From Lachnospiraceae bacterium (lineage in GTDB: Bacteria; Bacillota; Clostridia; Lachnospirales; Lachnospiraceae), in the NCBI GenBank assembly GCA_024690825.1, contig JAILOK010000003.1:1-45675 (forward strand): a stretch of 45,675 bases of DNA. Reading direction: 5' to 3'. The notes below the pieces were generated by a model. It worked only from the letters and a program-made list of their open reading frames with translations. It made no database searches and was not told the origin of the DNA. This document shows, piece by piece, positions 31,166 to 38,892 of this stretch (the stretch's first letter is position 1; every line of letters begins with the position of its first letter). The translations under genes and the position numbers were made by a program.

Positions 31166-31873
31166 TTATTCTTCCCTTATTTCCTCTGTATCAGATTTAT
31201 TGGTATCTCCGGCATCATCCGGCTGTTCTTCCTCTGCCGGCATATAAGTATCAAATACCCCTACCAGTATCCTGGAACAAAGATAAGCGCTTGCCGATAT
31301 ACCGAAACACAGTATCACGGGTATGACCCACAGCCCCCTTCCCGTCATCACTACCGCAAATATCAGGGCGGGAAAAAGAGCATTCGTGACTATCAGAGCC
31401 ACAGTCTTCGGGAAATTTGCTATTCCCATAAGAAAGGCATTTTTTACCGTATTCACCGTGGTGTTGTCAAATCTTGCAAGTATCGGATAAACATATACTG
31501 CTGTCATCAGAAGCAGGAAAAGAAGTATTCCCGTCACAACAAGTATTACATTTGAAAGAGGTATGGGTCCTGCGGCGCGTGTTGTTATTATCCTGAAGTC
31601 AGCCGCAAAGATGAAGATCAGAATCGCTTCAAATATCCAGATAACGGTACTCTGCCTGAAATTCATCCTGAAGGACTTGAAAAAACTCTTCGTCAGATAT
31701 CCTTCTTCATTCCTTACCATCTTTAAGGTCACATAATAGCAGGCCGTAAAAGAGGCTCCCGCCGTGATAACGGGTATGCAGCATAATGTGGTCAGCAGGT
31801 TGATCCAGAATAAACTTGCTATCTTATCCATGAAGCCGAAAAATCCGCCTTCCCCGCTGAAAAATTTCTTCAT
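31166..31873 (-). CDS. YesL/DUF624 family membrane protein
   Basis: 235 aa from ATG 31873; a TTG at 31900 would add nine residues and lacks a better ribosome binding site (GAGGCGG lies 14 bp before 31873, a poor spacing). Five or six TM helices. FMDKIASLFWINLLTTLCCIPVITAG and TACYYVTLKMVRNEEGYLTKSFFKSFRMNFRQS are the DUF624 hallmark. The acidic C-tail (EEEQPDDAGDTNKSDTEEIREE) is cytoplasmic. YesL genes often lie beside carbohydrate importers but the function is unknown. First gene of an operon with the H1-tailed diguanylate cyclase, whose ATG follows this stop codon without a gap. Confidence 0.82.
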   Translation of the reverse strand: MKKFFSGEGGFFGFMDKIASLFWINLLTTLCCIPVITAGASFTACYYVTLKMVRNEEGYLTKSFFKSFRMNFRQSTVIWIFEAILIFIFAADFRIITTRAAGPIPLSNVILVVTGILLFLLLMTAVYVYPILARFDNTTVNTVKNAFLMGIANFPKTVALIVTNALFPALIFAVVMTGRGLWVIPVILCFGISASAYLCSRILVGVFDTYMPAEEEQPDDAGDTNKSDTEEIREE

Positions 31874-31921
31874 TCTGTAACTGACCGCCTCAATCCACAA
31901 ATATCCACACTAACGCTTCAG

Positions 31922-31950
31922 ATTATACACCTAATATCCGTGTTTCGCAA
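31922..31950 (-). promoter_or_regulatory. Promoter of the DUF624/diguanylate cyclase operon
   Basis: Minus strand -35 TTGCGA (31945-31950), 17-bp spacer, -10 TATAAT (31922-31927). Four of six and six of six consensus bases. Confidence 0.78.
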
Positions 31951-31967
31951 CAATTATGACATTGTGC

Positions 31968-32006
31968 ATAATAGTTAAAAATCTATAAAATATTTGTAAC
32001 TATTAT
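31968..32006. promoter_or_regulatory. AT-rich inverted repeat upstream of the DUF624 promoter
   Basis: ATAATAGTTA (31968-31977) and TAACTATTAT (31997-32006) are perfect 10-bp arms; the pairing extends inward to 15 bp with one mismatch and a 9-base loop. It ends 17 bp upstream of the -35 hexamer, where an activator site or upstream element would lie. Confidence 0.55.
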
Positions 32007-32010
32007 CACG

Positions 32011-32038
32011 AAAAAACACCGCATCTTCCGATGCGGTG
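32011..32038 (-). terminator. Terminator of the flagellin/fliS operon
   Basis: Minus strand CACCGCATC-GGAA-GATGCGGTG followed by six T, 12 bases after the FliS stop codon. Perfect 9-bp stem with a GNRA-type loop. Confidence 0.93.
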
Positions 32039-32050
32039 AATATCATATAT

Positions 32051-32506
32051 CTATCTCTTTACGGTATTTAGATTGGTTCTTCCTTTTGCATTGTATGTAA
32101 GTCCGTCATATACCTCATCTGCCCCGCTCATCATCGGAGGAGAATTATCTGTTTTAGCAACCTCTTCAAACGATGCCAGCAGTCTCCTTAAGATACTTTC
32201 GGGCTCTTCAAGTCCCGATACATCCATGCTGTAGGAAACCTTCCTGATGCATTCGAGAACATAATTATATATCCTCATCAGATTTACGGAAATAACATAA
32301 TCATAATTCAGAGCGGCCAGCAGATGCTCCAGACATCTGGAAGCATTCTTTAACTGGATGCGGCACTCTTCCCTGTTGTTGTTTTTCGCGGCTTCTTTTG
32401 AATCTTCAAGATACCCGAGAGCGATCTCGTATGTGATCACTATTATTCCGGTTCGGTTTGCGGAGGTGATCCTCCTGGTATACTCCTGCTTTAATTCCGG
32501 TGTCAT
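32051..32506 (-). CDS. fliS: FliS-like flagellin export chaperone
   Basis: 151 aa, ATG 32506 with AGGAGAGATAACC upstream. The helical pattern RITSANRTGIIVITYEIALGYLEDSKEA, CRIQLKNASRCLEHLLAALNYD, VISVNLMRIYNYVLECI and ESILRRLLASFEEVAKTD follows the FliS bundle (TASPxxLVxMLYDxAI; KAxxIIxEL; LYxYxxxxL; LxELRxxW). FliS caps the C-terminal helix of flagellin in the cytoplasm and prevents early polymerisation. The C-terminus is longer than usual and ends GRTNLNTVKR. Located 45 bp behind flagellin, the expected partner. No fliD is present in the window. Confidence 0.85.
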   Translation of the reverse strand: MTPELKQEYTRRITSANRTGIIVITYEIALGYLEDSKEAAKNNNREECRIQLKNASRCLEHLLAALNYDYVISVNLMRIYNYVLECIRKVSYSMDVSGLEEPESILRRLLASFEEVAKTDNSPPMMSGADEVYDGLTYNAKGRTNLNTVKR

Positions 32507-32551
32507 GGTTATCTCTCCTGTTCTTTCAAGATGCTTGTTTTATCCGGTGTC

Positions 32552-33976
32552 TCACTGAAGCAGCTGCAGGGCCTGCTGAGGGAATTCATTAGCCTGCGCA
32601 AGCATTGCCATTCCCGCCTGCGTAAGGACCTGCAGATTCGTATATTCCGTCATCTCCTCCGCCATATCCGTATCCCTTATCCTTGAATATGAGCTCGTCA
32701 TGGTCTCTGCTGACGCATTGACAAAAGATATCGTGTTTTCCAGACGGTTATCATATGCTCCCAGTTTTGAGCGGGCTGAATTCACATACTCCAAAGCACC
32801 TTTAAGTTTATCTATTCCAAGAGTTGCTCCTCTCATGGTGGTAACATCAAGATCTTCTATGCGAAGCTTTGTCAGGCTCATCTCGGGAATGGAAAGTGAA
32901 AGCACTTCTCCCTCATCGGGACCCACCTGAAGCCTCATAGCTCCCTTTCCCGTGATCTCCATGGTAAAAGGATCCATAAATGTGAGTTTTCCTTCCGCAT
33001 TTTCGGTCAGCCCGTTTTCTTTCTTGATCTTTTCCCTGTCGATCTCAAAGGTTACTTCTGCACCGTTTTTCGATGTAACGGTAACATGATCAATGTCGCC
33101 TACCGTGTAAGTATTAACGCTGTAAGATCCGGCGGGTCCGAAAAGATCGGTCGTCTTTTTGATCCCGAGAGCAGATCTGTCGGTTGCGGAATCAGTAACC
33201 TGATAATCATATTTTACCGTGAAATTCAGTACAAGATCATATCCGTTGTTTGATTTTACCTGGGCTCTTCCGTTTTCAATATTACCTTCCGGCACTGTAT
33301 AGGTTTCAGATATCAGTCTCCCGTCAGGCTGCTCGGCAGATACTGTCACTGTATAATTGCCTGATGCATAGGTTACATCCGACACTTCGGGAAAGGCTGT
33401 TCCGAACACATCGTATACTTCTCCCGTAACACTGTAATTATCAAGCATGTACCCCTTGGTATAGGAAAATACCATGTCATACACGCCGCCCTGTGTTTCG
33501 TCGGAATAATTCTCAACCCCGGCATGAAGCACATTCCTGCAATATCCTTTATTCTCGAAATCTCCGTTCAGAAGGTTCATGCCGTTAAACTCGGCGGTTT
33601 CGCTGATCCTCGTGATCTCCTGCTTGAGCTGGTCAACCTCTTCCTGAACTATCACTCTGTCCGAAGTAGACATTGTTCCGTTTGCTGCTTTTATGGCAAG
33701 TTCACTCATCCTGATGATCATCGACTGCAATTCGGCTACTGCCGATTCAGCTGTCTCAACCACGGACATTCCGGTTGTCGCATTTGTCTTAACCTTATCA
33801 AGCGCTTCTATCTGCGCGCGCATTCTGGCACCTATGGCATAGTTTGCGGGATTGTCTCCGGCGCGGTTTATCTTGAAGCCGCTGGACAGTCTTTCGGAAG
33901 ACACGGAAAGACGTTTTTCGTTCTGCAGATAAGCATTGTTTGTGGTGTAAGCTGTGATATTACTGTTGATCTTCAT
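32552..33976 (-). CDS. fliC: Flagellin
   Basis: 474 aa. The conserved N-terminal D0/D1 segment reads ITAYTTNNAYLQNEKRLSVS, SERLSSGFKINRAGDNPANYAIG, ETAESAVAELQSMIIRMSEL and GTMSTSDRVIVQEEVDQLKQ. The C-terminal D1/D0 segment has NRLENTISFVNASAETMTSS, YSRIRDTDMAEEM and AGMAMLAQANEFPQQALQLL. The variable region, about residues 140-395, carries beta-rich repeats and is larger than in minimal Clostridial flagellins. Secreted through the flagellar export gate without a cleaved signal. AGGAGG 8 bp before ATG; the first 17 bp overlap the end of the large upstream gene, so translation is coupled. It is followed by the FliS chaperone. Confidence 0.96.
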   Translation of the reverse strand: MKINSNITAYTTNNAYLQNEKRLSVSSERLSSGFKINRAGDNPANYAIGARMRAQIEALDKVKTNATTGMSVVETAESAVAELQSMIIRMSELAIKAANGTMSTSDRVIVQEEVDQLKQEITRISETAEFNGMNLLNGDFENKGYCRNVLHAGVENYSDETQGGVYDMVFSYTKGYMLDNYSVTGEVYDVFGTAFPEVSDVTYASGNYTVTVSAEQPDGRLISETYTVPEGNIENGRAQVKSNNGYDLVLNFTVKYDYQVTDSATDRSALGIKKTTDLFGPAGSYSVNTYTVGDIDHVTVTSKNGAEVTFEIDREKIKKENGLTENAEGKLTFMDPFTMEITGKGAMRLQVGPDEGEVLSLSIPEMSLTKLRIEDLDVTTMRGATLGIDKLKGALEYVNSARSKLGAYDNRLENTISFVNASAETMTSSYSRIRDTDMAEEMTEYTNLQVLTQAGMAMLAQANEFPQQALQLLQ

Positions 33977-36746
33977 AGATAAAACCTCCTATAAATGCCC
34001 TGGCTGTAAGATACAGTTCTCTTGTTTCTATCTCTTCGCCTTCCGTGGCATTTACAGACGGTTCAAAAGATGTTCTGTCCGTCCTGATCACTTCCATTGT
34101 GACCGTTCTTTCATTAAACGAGAGCAGGTCTTCTATCCTGTTTTTATTACTGTTAATGTAGTCAAAACCTGTCTTTTGGCTGCATGTCACGATTCCCTCG
34201 GCAGCTGTTTTTGTAAGAGAAAACGAGGCAGCAACACGACCTAAAGTTTCACTCTCAAATAGTATATCGACATTTCCGCGTTTTTCGCCATGCCTTATCT
34301 GAAGATTTATAGATGTCAGTTCTCCGTTTATCTCCACAGGAACCTGATAATTCTCAGTTTCCGAAAGTGTTTTCTGGACTGCTGTGACCCTGTGTCCCGA
34401 CTGGAGTATCCTGATATCCAGCTTTTCTCCCTCGAAGGCCGCTATGATCTCTTCGTTTATCATCTCCTCATAAGCTTCGGAAAACTCCTCGGGTTCACCC
34501 ATCCTTTTGATGACATTATTTCTTGCTTCCTTCAGTCTGGACTCGCTTTTATCCTTTTCTCCCTCAAAGAGTTTCTTCAGGAAAGTTCCTCCCGATCCCA
34601 AAAGGGCGGCAGCCGCATTTATGTTATCAGCCGTTGTCTCTATGCCGTTTCTGTCCAGAAGTCTGTAAATTCTCTCCTCTTCATGCGCGGCATCGGCAAA
34701 TTTCTTTGCTTCCTCTTCATAATACTCATCGGAAAATGCAGTCTCTATCTGGGTGTCGATCTTTAATATCGTTTCATCATCTACTCTTTCAAGTCCGCCA
34801 AATTCATCGTCTATGATATAATCCATATGTCCGTGTCTTGAAGTACGAAATGAACTTAACAGATTTTTCATCGTAAGGGCCGAATCAGAGTTAAGCAAAG
34901 CTCCCACTGCCGCTCCGTCACTTTTTGTTATCTTGTCTATCAGCCTGTAGATTCCGATATATGAAGCCGCTTCTTTTTCGGTTATCTCTCCCTTGTCCCT
35001 TATCTTTACCAGATATTTCGCAAAATCCCTTTGTCCGCCTTCATCCTCATCCTGATATTCCGATAGTTTTCCAATAATGCTGTCTGTATCATGCTGCAAC
35101 GGATTTATGTTCTCACGGATCAGTCTCAGGACATTTTTCGGCGTCAGAAGCTTTATCATGTCATTGATCTTTGCGTCGGCTTCCTTTACTCTTTCGATAT
35201 TTTCCTCATCTATCTCCATACGGCTGTAACCAAGGATCCGGACAGCTCTCCTGTTTTCCTCATTTATCTCCAGTCCTGTTTCCCTTATCAGTTCGTCAGC
35301 ATTGCCGAAAGCTTTTTTGATACTGTCTCCGAGATCAGGTCTTACCTGAGTTCCGACAGCCTCATAAGTCAGGTTCATTTTTTCATACCTGTCCTTAAGC
35401 GCTGCCCCTTCCCTGTGCAGATCTGAAAGTGTAAGGTTTTCCCCCTCTGTGATCCCTTCAAAAAATCTCGTTCCCTCGAAACCGAAAAACGCAGTCTCTC
35501 CGATGAGTTCTGCAGGGGCCTTTTCTATATCTCTTACAACTGTGATAGCTTCTTCGAGAAGATCAAACAGTTCCTTTTCGCTGTTCTTTAATTCCTCGAC
35601 TTCATTTTCCAGTTTTCCCGTATCTATGCTGTAATCGGATCTGACCAGTTTTCTGTTGGCCTCGGATGTCATGGCCAGTTCGGTTTCCTTCAGTTGTCTT
35701 TCAGCTTTTACATTTCTGTAATTTCTGTACAGATATGCATCTTTTGGTCTTTTTCCGTCTGCGATGGCAAGACTCATCTCCCTTATGTCCGGGTTCAGGT
35801 CAATGGATCTGATATCCTTATACAGACGAAGAGATTCTTTTGTCAGCGGGATACCTTCGGCTATTAACTGTCCGGCGTCTTTCACTGTCTCTTCATCATC
35901 CTCAAACCCGGCATCTTTTATCACATCAAGTATCTGTTCCCGGATGGTATCGTTTGCATTTTCTATCGATCCGCTGCCCGCTGCGGCAAGATAAGGCAGA
36001 TCTTCATCATAAAAGTAGCCGGGGTGACGGGAAGATGCTGCATTACCTGTCGAGAACTGCGCCTCGTACAGATTGGATATGGTAGGCTCCATTGCATTTT
36101 CTACCATAAATCCTACAGCTGCGTCTGTAGGTTCTTTTAACATTGAAGCTATCTCAAAAGCCTTTTTAATATCTTTTACATTTTCTTCGGTAACCGGCAG
36201 ATCAGCGTTTTTAAGTTCCTTTTCTATACCTGCATCGTCAGGTACCATGACCTCTCCGGTATCCGGCCCGGTTTTCGGTACATCGGATGTGATCTTTGCA
36301 GCCCTTGTAACGGATCCCGTGATCTCTGACGCTTTGGCCGCTGAAACAGTATCCGTATAACCCGCAACCTGCACACCGGCCTCTGCAAGCTTTACCTTCA
36401 TACGGTCGAGTGAGTTGACGGCATCCTTTACCTGCATCTGTCCGGGTGAATATCCGTTTTCCACCATTTCCTTAAAATCTTTTCCGGACATGGTATTTCC
36501 CATTACAGCCATAAAGTTTCTCTGTAATTTTTCATCGTAGTTTTCCGCTTTTTCAAGTTCGTCCGCTGCCGTTCTGCGTTTTTTGCTGTAAGCATGTATA
36601 TCATCAAGGGCATTTTTTCCGATCTCCGTGAAAACTCCGGATGCACGAAAATCAGAAACATTTACATGTCCCTGTTTATCCGAACCCGAAATTTTCGGAT
36701 ACTGCTCCTCTTTTTTTATATCTGTCTGGGAAAAATCGATCCTCAT
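33960..36746 (-). CDS. Large uncharacterised flagellar-associated protein with FliK-like C-terminus
   Basis: 928 aa from ATG 36746 (GGAGG 5 bp upstream); an extension to 36878 reads across the leader and part of the upstream terminator. No signal peptide. The body is charged and mostly helical, with a recurring phrase of the type x(L/I)P-x-TEEN...: DLPVTEENVKDIKKAFEIAS, GIPLTKESLRLYKDI, GLEINEENRRAVRILGY and NGIETTADNINAAAALL. The last 150 residues switch to beta-rich YQVPVEINGELTSINLQI, LGRVAASFSLTK and NRIEDLL, recalling the C-terminal substrate-switch domain of hook-length protein FliK. It may correspond to the Lachnospiraceae family DUF6240, from memory and unverified. Its stop codon lies inside flagellin, so it belongs to the flagellar operon. 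Confidence 0.7.
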   Translation of the reverse strand: MRIDFSQTDIKKEEQYPKISGSDKQGHVNVSDFRASGVFTEIGKNALDDIHAYSKKRRTAADELEKAENYDEKLQRNFMAVMGNTMSGKDFKEMVENGYSPGQMQVKDAVNSLDRMKVKLAEAGVQVAGYTDTVSAAKASEITGSVTRAAKITSDVPKTGPDTGEVMVPDDAGIEKELKNADLPVTEENVKDIKKAFEIASMLKEPTDAAVGFMVENAMEPTISNLYEAQFSTGNAASSRHPGYFYDEDLPYLAAAGSGSIENANDTIREQILDVIKDAGFEDDEETVKDAGQLIAEGIPLTKESLRLYKDIRSIDLNPDIREMSLAIADGKRPKDAYLYRNYRNVKAERQLKETELAMTSEANRKLVRSDYSIDTGKLENEVEELKNSEKELFDLLEEAITVVRDIEKAPAELIGETAFFGFEGTRFFEGITEGENLTLSDLHREGAALKDRYEKMNLTYEAVGTQVRPDLGDSIKKAFGNADELIRETGLEINEENRRAVRILGYSRMEIDEENIERVKEADAKINDMIKLLTPKNVLRLIRENINPLQHDTDSIIGKLSEYQDEDEGGQRDFAKYLVKIRDKGEITEKEAASYIGIYRLIDKITKSDGAAVGALLNSDSALTMKNLLSSFRTSRHGHMDYIIDDEFGGLERVDDETILKIDTQIETAFSDEYYEEEAKKFADAAHEEERIYRLLDRNGIETTADNINAAAALLGSGGTFLKKLFEGEKDKSESRLKEARNNVIKRMGEPEEFSEAYEEMINEEIIAAFEGEKLDIRILQSGHRVTAVQKTLSETENYQVPVEINGELTSINLQIRHGEKRGNVDILFESETLGRVAASFSLTKTAAEGIVTCSQKTGFDYINSNKNRIEDLLSFNERTVTMEVIRTDRTSFEPSVNATEGEEIETRELYLTARAFIGGFIYEDQQ

Positions 36747-36876
36747 AAACGCCTCCACAGAGAATATTGCAGGATAAGTCCTGCCGGGCGGCGTCCGTGC
36801 CGATACGCATCTTTTTGAGAAATCCCTTTCTCGTATTGAATATATCGGCTGATAACCCGGATTTTTAAAGAGTATC

Positions 36877-36938
36877 AAAAAAGGACGGTTAAGACCGGCT
36901 CACTTTACCAGGTAAAATGAGTCAGGCAAAAACCGTCC
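36877..36938 (-). terminator. Terminator after the glycogen branching enzyme gene
   Basis: Minus strand GGACGGTT (from 36938) pairs with AACCGTCC (to 36883) around an inner stem CTCATTTTACC/GGTAAAGTGAG, followed by six T. Long two-part hairpin. Confidence 0.9.
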
Positions 36939-36954
36939 CTGATATTTCGTCAAC

Positions 36955-38892
36955 TCAGAATTTCAGCACTACTGCCCCAAAAGGAGGAAGTGTAAAGCCT
37001 ATGGAATAAGGCTGTCCGTCCCATGGTGTGTCTTCTGCTTTCAACACTGTCTCTATCTCCGTTCCCGTACCGCCGTATTTTTTCTCGTCACTGTTTAATA
37101 AAAGAGTGTATTTACCGGCCTTCGGAACACCTACCCTGTAATCCGTCCGTTTCATGGGCGTGAAATTTACGACAAAAACAAGGCTGTCTTTTCCTGCCGA
37201 ATTTTTTCTGATGAAGGAATAAAGACTCTTCTCGGTATCATCCGCATTTATCCATTCAAAGCCTTCATTTGAATTATCAAACTCCCAGAGAGCGCTGTAT
37301 TTTCTGTAAAGCTTCAGGAGATCAGAAACAAACAGCTTCATGCCTGCGTGAAGCGGATCTTCAAGGCAGTACCAGTCAAGCTCTCTTTCCTCGCTCCATT
37401 CTCTTTCCTGCGCAAATTCCTGACCCATAAACAGGAGCTTCTTCCCGCAATGTCCGAACATAAATGCATATCCGGCCCTGAGATTGGCAAATTTATCCAC
37501 CTTGAATCCGGGCATCTTCATGAGCATGGAACACTTAAGATGCACTACCTCATCATGACTCAATACAAGGATATAGTTTTCCGACGAGTTATAACTCATC
37601 GCAAAGGTCATCTTGTAATGATTATCCTTCCTGAAATAGGGATCCAGTTTCATGTAATCACAGAAATCATGCATCCATCCCATATTCCATTTAAAGGAAA
37701 ATCCGAGACCGTCATCTTCGGGCCTGCCGGTAACCTTTGGCCAGGCTGTGGATTCTTCCGCTATCATCACTGCTCCGGGGAAAGCTCCCAGAACCTCGGA
37801 ATTTAGATGCTTGAAAAACTCTATCGCCTCGAGATTTTTATTTCCGCCGTATTTATTGGCTACCCACTGTCCGCTCTGTTTGCCATAGTCCAGATACAGC
37901 ATGGATGCAACCGCATCTACCCTGAGACCGTCTATATGAAACTCTCTCATCCAGTAATTCGCATTTGCTATGAGGAAATTCTTCACCTCATTCTTGCCAT
38001 AATCGAATATCTTCGTACCCCAGTCAGGATGTTCTCCTTTTTTAGGGTCCGCATATTCGTAGAGCGGAGATCCGTCAAACATAGCCAGACCGTGAGCATC
38101 TCTGGGAAAGTGTGCCGGTACCCAGTCAAGGATCACCCCGATGCCGTTCTCATGAAATTTGTTGATCATGTATCTGAAATCGTCAGGATTTCCATATCTT
38201 GAAGTAGGTGCATAGTATCCCGTCACCTGATATCCCCACGAACCGTCAAACGGATATTCCGACATGCCCATAAGTTCAACATGCGTATAAGGCATTTCCT
38301 TCAGATACTCAACTATCCTGTCTGTAAATTCCCTGTACGAGTAAAAGCCGTCATTTACTTTCGTGGGATGTCTCATCCATGAGCCCGGATGAACCTCGTA
38401 TATGGCCATAGGCTGCTTATTCATGTCCAGACCTTCCCTGTGTTTCATCCACCTGGCATCTGTCCACTTAAAATGTGAAAGATCATAGGTCCTTGATGCG
38501 GTCCCCGGTCTGACTTCCGCATAATTCGCATACGGATCAGCCTTGTAAAGAACACTGCCGTTCTCGGATACGATATAGTATTTGTAGAGACTGCCCTCCT
38601 GTATGTCGGGTATAAAACATGTCCAGATCCCTATGTCCTCCATCCTTGTCATGGGATTTGCATCAGGTCTCCACTCATTGATATCACCCACAAGGCTGAC
38701 ATATTTTGCATTCGGAGCCCACACAGCAAAAAAGTATCCGTTTTTCCCATCTTCACACGAAGGATGTGAACCCAGTTTTTTGTATATCTCATAATTCCTG
38801 CCGTTTCCAAAGAGATACGCATCCATCTGGCTTATCTCAATCTTCGGGTTATTGATACTCTTTTGAGATTTTTCTGCTTTTGTCATTTTCAT
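36955..38892 (-). CDS. glgB: 1,4-alpha-glucan (glycogen) branching enzyme
   Basis: 645 aa. N-terminal CBM48 (FFAVWAPNAKYVSLVGDINEW), then the GH13 barrel: VILDWVPAHFPRD, DGLRVDAVASMLYLDYG (nucleophile Asp), MIAEESTAWPKVT (acid/base Glu), ILVLSHDEVVH (transition-state Asp), followed by a C-terminal beta domain. Cytoplasmic; cuts alpha-1,4 chains and re-attaches them as alpha-1,6 branches in glycogen. No other glg genes lie in the window. Start ATG 38892 overlaps the TPR/AAA-like gene by 4 bp; the ribosome binding site is weak, so translational coupling is likely. A terminator follows. Confidence 0.95.
   Translation of the reverse strand: MKMTKAEKSQKSINNPKIEISQMDAYLFGNGRNYEIYKKLGSHPSCEDGKNGYFFAVWAPNAKYVSLVGDINEWRPDANPMTRMEDIGIWTCFIPDIQEGSLYKYYIVSENGSVLYKADPYANYAEVRPGTASRTYDLSHFKWTDARWMKHREGLDMNKQPMAIYEVHPGSWMRHPTKVNDGFYSYREFTDRIVEYLKEMPYTHVELMGMSEYPFDGSWGYQVTGYYAPTSRYGNPDDFRYMINKFHENGIGVILDWVPAHFPRDAHGLAMFDGSPLYEYADPKKGEHPDWGTKIFDYGKNEVKNFLIANANYWMREFHIDGLRVDAVASMLYLDYGKQSGQWVANKYGGNKNLEAIEFFKHLNSEVLGAFPGAVMIAEESTAWPKVTGRPEDDGLGFSFKWNMGWMHDFCDYMKLDPYFRKDNHYKMTFAMSYNSSENYILVLSHDEVVHLKCSMLMKMPGFKVDKFANLRAGYAFMFGHCGKKLLFMGQEFAQEREWSEERELDWYCLEDPLHAGMKLFVSDLLKLYRKYSALWEFDNSNEGFEWINADDTEKSLYSFIRKNSAGKDSLVFVVNFTPMKRTDYRVGVPKAGKYTLLLNSDEKKYGGTGTEIETVLKAEDTPWDGQPYSIGFTLPPFGAVVLKF

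Noticed and set aside
33960-36878. Start of the large flagellar-associated protein at 36878.
   Set aside because: The extra 44 residues lack conserved character and no ribosome binding site precedes them; 36746 has GGAGG at proper distance.
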